DNA from: Stenomitos frigidus ULC18
GTDB taxonomy: Bacteria > Cyanobacteriota > Cyanobacteriia > Leptolyngbyales > Leptolyngbyaceae
Assembly: GCF_003003795.1 (NCBI RefSeq)
Contig: NZ_PVWK01000014.1
Coordinates: forward strand, 1 to 64,000
Direction: 5' to 3'
Length of the DNA: 64,000 nt
The translations under genes and the position numbers were made by a program. The notes below the pieces were generated by a model. It was not told the DNA's origin, did not search any database, and worked only from the letters and a program-made list of their open reading frames with translations. The first letter of the stretch is position 1; the number at the start of each line of letters is the position of its first letter. Shown here one piece after another: positions 60,841 through 64,000 of the stretch.

Positions 60841-61566
60841 ATGGGAGACAATACCAACCTGTTTTGGTTTGGTTTTTTGGTCGAGTTCATCTTCATTCTG
60901 GCGATCGTTAAGATAGTAGACTTGGGCTCCAAAAGTAATGACAAGCTTGACGCCGAGCGCAATCGCCTGAGACGCGAGTATGAACGCCTTGAGCAAACAT
61001 TTCAACAAAAAGCAGAGTTAACGCAAGAGAGCCTCCGCCTGCAAGAGCTGCAGCGACGCAGTGAACAACTCGCCGCACAAGCACATCCTCTCGTTCAGGG
61101 CGCATCGCACCCAGACGCACTAGCGAGCGAGCATCTGCAGCGTCAACAAGCTCTACAGCAAGAGAACGATCGACTCACGCAGGAATGCTTACAACTACGG
61201 CAGGCGTTGCAGCAGGAGGCAATGCGAACAACCGCTATGCGCCACTCGCTCTTTAAGCAGTTGCAGACGCTGTTCACACACTATCCAAGCCTCAGCAAAA
61301 TCATTGAGGCAAAGCCCGATTTACCCGCCAAAAGCCTCACACCGATGTTTGTACCTCTAGAAGAGCTGCTGCAGAGCTGGGGTTACAGTCCAATTGGTGC
61401 CGCGTGGGAACAGGTTGCTTACGATCCAAAACTCCACCAACCCGATGCACCTGATATTGCTGTCGGTGAATTGGTCTATGTGCGCTATGTCGGCTATCGC
61501 GATGGCGACACGATTCTTTCCCCAGCCAAAGTCAGCCGCACGTTAACGAAAGCGATCGGGACATAG
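60841..61566 (+). CDS. Membrane-anchored GrpE-like protein
   Basis: This 241-residue protein has one TM helix at about residues 7-27 (FWFGFLVEFIFILAIVKIV) and a long coiled coil (about 35-155, rich in Gln/Glu/Arg). Its C-terminal domain (about 160-240) has EELLQSWGYSPIGAAWEQV, YDPKLHQPD and GELVYVRYVGYRDGD ending AKVSRT. That ending resembles the beta domain of GrpE nucleotide exchange factors. A strong Shine-Dalgarno sequence (AAGGAGGT) lies 7 nt before the ATG at 60841, which rules out the longer frame from 60790. A role as a membrane-bound DnaK cofactor is inferred. Confidence 0.65.
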   Translation: MGDNTNLFWFGFLVEFIFILAIVKIVDLGSKSNDKLDAERNRLRREYERLEQTFQQKAELTQESLRLQELQRRSEQLAAQAHPLVQGASHPDALASEHLQRQQALQQENDRLTQECLQLRQALQQEAMRTTAMRHSLFKQLQTLFTHYPSLSKIIEAKPDLPAKSLTPMFVPLEELLQSWGYSPIGAAWEQVAYDPKLHQPDAPDIAVGELVYVRYVGYRDGDTILSPAKVSRTLTKAIGT

Positions 61567-61583
61567 TTTGTACGAGAAGCGGC

Positions 61584-61621
61584 ATTCTGTAGGGCCATTA
61601 CATGTAACGGCCTTACAGAAT
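61584..61621. repeat. 38-bp palindrome between convergent genes
   Basis: ATTCTGTAGGGCC and GGCCTTACAGAAT pair nearly perfectly around TTACATGTAA. It lies exactly between the stop codons of the GrpE-like and ABC ATPase genes, and is likely a two-way terminator or dispersed palindrome. Confidence 0.75.
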
Positions 61622-62341
61622 CTAGGCTGCTATCAGTTGGTTGAGATCCTGGGGCGCGAGATGCGGATGAACCACCGTACCGTCCTTAAACCAGATCACG
61701 CGATTGGTACGACGGGCCACAGCGGCTTCATGCGTCACCATAACAACCGTCATGCCACTGGCGTTTAGCTCCGTAAAGATATTGAGAATCTCAACGGTGG
61801 TGTGAGAATCCAGAGCACCAGTCGGCTCATCGGCTAGCAGCATCACAGGACGATTGACGATCGCCCGCGCAATGGCAACGCGCTGCTGTTGTCCACCCGA
61901 TAGCTCAAACGGCCTGTTTTTCATGCGATTGGCTAAACCAACACGAGTGAGTGCAGCAGCAGCTCGATCGCGTCGTTCACGATCGGGGACATTTGCATAC
62001 ACCATCGGCAGCATCACGTTTTCGAGTGCTGATAGCTGCGGCAACAGGTGAAACTGCTGAAACACAAACCCCAGCTTGCGGTTACGCACATGGGCAAGCG
62101 CTGTATCATCCAACTGCGCGACATCTTCGCCATCCAGATAGTAGTGTCCTCGCGTCGGTCGATCCAGACAGCCAATCACATTCATCATCGTGGACTTACC
62201 AGACCCAGAGGCACCCATGATGGCGCAATACTCGCCCTGTTCGACGATGAGATTCACGCCTGCAAGCGCCTGCACTTCTGTTTCACCAGAACCGTAGATT
62301 TTGTAAATGTCTTCGAGACGAACGATGGTGGAGATGGGCAT
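61622..62341 (-). CDS. ABC transporter ATP-binding protein (MacB/LolD type)
   Basis: This 239-residue ATPase has Walker [13 protein letters not shown] loop [10 protein letters not shown], signature [15 protein letters not shown], and Walker [14 protein letters not shown] followed by THEAAVA. It matches the MacB/LolD subfamily. It is the last gene of a macA-macB-like operon; in proteobacterial MacB the ATPase and permease are fused, but here they are separate. The ATG is at 62341. Confidence 0.9.
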   Translation of the reverse strand: MPISTIVRLEDIYKIYGSGETEVQALAGVNLIVEQGEYCAIMGASGSGKSTMMNVIGCLDRPTRGHYYLDGEDVAQLDDTALAHVRNRKLGFVFQQFHLLPQLSALENVMLPMVYANVPDRERRDRAAAALTRVGLANRMKNRPFELSGGQQQRVAIARAIVNRPVMLLADEPTGALDSHTTVEILNIFTELNASGMTVVMVTHEAAVARRTNRVIWFKDGTVVHPHLAPQDLNQLIAA

Positions 62342-62349
62342 GGGGGGAA

Positions 62350-62456
62350 GGAAAGGCTAAAGGATGAAGGATGAAAGTTTTGAGTTTTGAGTTAATTTCG
62401 GCTACTGACTACTAACTACACTTTTAGCCTTTAGCTTTTAGCCTTTAGCCTTTCCT
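62350..62456. repeat. GGCTAAA/TTTAGCC heptamers in the macB operon
   Basis: GGCTAAA and GGATGAA units on the left, two TTTTGAG units in the middle, and TTTAGCC units on the right can form a long stem between the permease and ATPase genes. This could reduce read-through. Confidence 0.75.
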
Positions 62457-63674
62457 TTACGTGCTTCTCAGCGCCACGATCGGGTCAAGTTTAGCGGCTT
62501 GTCGGGCAGGCACAACGCCAAAGAATAAGCCGATGCCGCCAGAGACACCGACTGCAAGGGCGATCGCTAACGGTGAAACGCTGGCTTTGAGGGGCGTGAT
62601 GGCACCGACCGCGAGAATACCACCCACACCGATCGTCGTTCCAAGTAAGCCGCCAGCCGCAGAGAGAATGACGGCTTCAATCATGAACTGGATCAGAATG
62701 TCTTGCTGGGAGGCACCGATCGCCTTGCGTAAGCCAATTTCCTGCGTGCGCTCGGTCACGGAAACCAGCATGATGTTCATAATGCCAATGCCGCCGACTA
62801 AAAGGGAAATGCCTGCGATCGCTGCCAGCATTGCCGTCAGGCCACCCGTGATCGTATCGACAATCGACAGTACGTCTTTTTGAGTCTGCACTTGAAAGTC
62901 GTCGTCGTTCACGATTTTGTGCCGTAACCGCAACAGATTGGTGATTTGAAACTCGGCAGCACGAATATTGCCTTCGCCCTTAGCGGAGATAGAGATTACA
63001 GTGACATCTAAACCATAGGGAGACGTACGTCCCGTTAGACGATAAGCATGAGTCGTAATCGGCACGTAGGCGGTATTGTCCTGGTTGCTACCCAGGAATG
63101 ACCCTTTTGCTTGTAAAACACCAATCACCTGAAAGCTATTGCCTTTAATGCGAACTTGCTGACCAATGGGATCGCTATTGCCAAAGAAACGATTGGCTAA
63201 ATCTGCACCCAACGCAACAACCTGATTGTCACGCTTAAGATCCTGGTCACTGAGAAAGCGCCCTTTCGCCATATCAAAACTACGCACAGAAAGAAATTGG
63301 GGTGTAGTGCCAGTCACTGCTGCGCTGGTGTTGAGATTTTTGTAAACGATCGTCATTTGGCTCTGACGTTGCGGTGCGACTTCTTTGATAGACGGCACCT
63401 GTAACGCGATCGCCTCTGCGTCCTCAAGAACGAGCGTCCTGGGTATGTCAGCGGTGCGTCCACGGCTCTCAGGGTTCCCTGGTGACACAAAGAGCACGTT
63501 TGGACCCAGTGACTCAAACTGCTCGGAGGCTAACTTTTGGGCACCCTGTCCGATACCCACCATCGCGATCACCGACGCATTCCCAATCACAATGCCCAGC
63601 ATTGTCAGCACACTGCGCAACTTGTTTGCGGTCAAGGTTTTGACCGCCATTTTGCCACTTTCGAGTAAATCCAT
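62457..63674 (-). CDS. MacB-type ABC transporter permease
   Basis: This 405-residue permease has an N-terminal TM (about residues 20-42, LRSVLTMLGIVIGNASVIAM), a periplasmic MacB core domain (about 45-270), and an FtsX-like domain with three TMs (about 280-400) that includes GGIGIMNIMLVSVTERTQEIGLRKAIGA. It exports macrolides, peptides or siderophores in known systems; the cargo here is unknown. The ATG is at 63674. Confidence 0.9.
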   Translation of the reverse strand: MDLLESGKMAVKTLTANKLRSVLTMLGIVIGNASVIAMVGIGQGAQKLASEQFESLGPNVLFVSPGNPESRGRTADIPRTLVLEDAEAIALQVPSIKEVAPQRQSQMTIVYKNLNTSAAVTGTTPQFLSVRSFDMAKGRFLSDQDLKRDNQVVALGADLANRFFGNSDPIGQQVRIKGNSFQVIGVLQAKGSFLGSNQDNTAYVPITTHAYRLTGRTSPYGLDVTVISISAKGEGNIRAAEFQITNLLRLRHKIVNDDDFQVQTQKDVLSIVDTITGGLTAMLAAIAGISLLVGGIGIMNIMLVSVTERTQEIGLRKAIGASQQDILIQFMIEAVILSAAGGLLGTTIGVGGILAVGAITPLKASVSPLAIALAVGVSGGIGLFFGVVPARQAAKLDPIVALRST

Positions 63675-63689
63675 GGGGAGAAAAGAAAA

Positions 63690-63738
63690 GATAAAGGATG
63701 AAGGCTAAAGGCTAAGTTTTTTAGCCTTTAGCGTTTAG
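63690..63738. repeat. GGCTAAA/TTTAGCC hairpin between the macA-like and macB-like genes
   Basis: GGCTAAAGGCTAA faces TTAGCCTTTAGCG with six T residues between. It belongs to the same heptamer family as the repeat at 62350. Confidence 0.75.
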
Positions 63739-63740
63739 AC

Positions 63741-64000
63741 TTATTTCTGGTTCACACCTTTGGTGATGTTTTCGAGCTTCTGACCTTCGGGCAGTTCGAC
63801 GAAGACCTGATTGCCTGCCTGAATGCCGCTTAAGATTTGGGTTTCGTTGCCGATCGTGGAGCCGACGGTAACTAATTGAAATTTCGGCTTGTTTTGGGCA
63901 TCGGGCACGAGGACGCCCGTTTGTCCTTTATCGGTGACGATCGCCACGGTGGGCACAATCAGTGCTTGCTTCAGTTGCTTGCCTAAAAAGGTGAGATCAA
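63741..64000 (-). CDS. MacA-like periplasmic adaptor (C-terminal part)
   Basis: Only the last 86 or so codons are in the window. The frame is open to the edge and contains VPTVAIVTDKGQTGVLVPD, then QLVTVGSTIGNETQILSGIQAGNQVFVE, the typical C-terminal beta domain of RND/MacA membrane-fusion proteins. It precedes the macB-like permease in the operon, so it is the adaptor of that pump. The start lies beyond 64000. Confidence 0.8.
   Translation of the reverse strand, partial: DLTFLGKQLKQALIVPTVAIVTDKGQTGVLVPDAQNKPKFQLVTVGSTIGNETQILSGIQAGNQVFVELPEGQKLENITKGVNQK

Overview
The window is chromosomal DNA from a cyanobacterium, probably a filamentous one of the Leptolyngbya/Oscillatoria type (inference). 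Three things support this. The HIP1 octamer GCGATCGC occurs throughout, inside and outside genes. The gene content is cyanobacterial: a BCD/PucC-type chlorophyll transporter-like protein, DUF1400, DUF4337, a second-type ClpC and a cyanobacterial rnpB. Tandem heptanucleotide repeats (GGTCAGC, TTTTGAG, CCCCACA and variants, known in cyanobacteria as STRR sequences) fill most intergenic gaps.

Layout. 0-7.1 kb: gyrA, a DUF4337 membrane protein, a 16-unit array of 21-bp repeats, a pentapeptide-repeat gene with a frameshift at its 5' end, and a Tat-exported formamidase-like enzyme. 7.2-12.3 kb: two large P-loop ATPase genes (AAA, then STAND-TPR-membrane) with a small inverted-repeat element between them. 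12.4-22.1 kb: HAD hydrolase, corA plus an overlapping unknown gene, the RNase P RNA gene rnpB, an unknown gene, rnc (RNase III), a sensor kinase, a RibD-type reductase and a DUF482/FemAB-like acyltransferase. 22.2-31.6 kb: an unknown membrane protein, mobA, an ABC-2 permease, a TVP38 protein, an aminotransferase, a DUF1400 protein, a small protein, moeA, and a glycosyltransferase-TPR-methyltransferase. 31.6-37.5 kb: a tandem array of three TPR plus GT9-like modules; two are fused into one giant ORF through translated heptamer repeats, and the third is out of frame by an amount that one heptamer would correct. 37.9-46.7 kb: clpC, a TIR/NB-ARC/TPR protein, a cupin gene broken by a 119-bp MITE, a glyoxalase-fold protein and ppk1. 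46.9-58.8 kb: a REC-GGDEF protein, a large hybrid kinase, an MBL-fold hydrolase, ppa, an inositol-phosphatase family enzyme, a BCD transporter, an aldo/keto reductase and a CheY-like regulator. 59-64 kb: a photolyase/cryptochrome relative, a membrane-anchored GrpE-like protein, and a MacAB-type efflux operon running off the right edge.

The most striking feature is how short repeats interact with genes. Heptamers lie in frame inside gyrA, clpC, moeA, the STAND ATPase and the TPR-GT array, and also inside the structured RNA of rnpB. Because 7 and 3 are coprime, each heptamer array is either open in all frames or closed in all frames of a strand. The copies inside genes are in the open orientation. 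Three families of small inverted-repeat elements (MITE-like, TA-flanked) are also present, two of them in two copies each. One has split a cupin gene, and another supplies the stop codon of a short ORF.

Possible conflict or signalling systems are the ATPase pair at 7.2-12.3 kb and the TIR-NB-ARC-TPR protein at 40.8-43.2 kb. Their functions cannot be decided from sequence alone. No rRNA, tRNA, CRISPR array or complete transposase gene was found.
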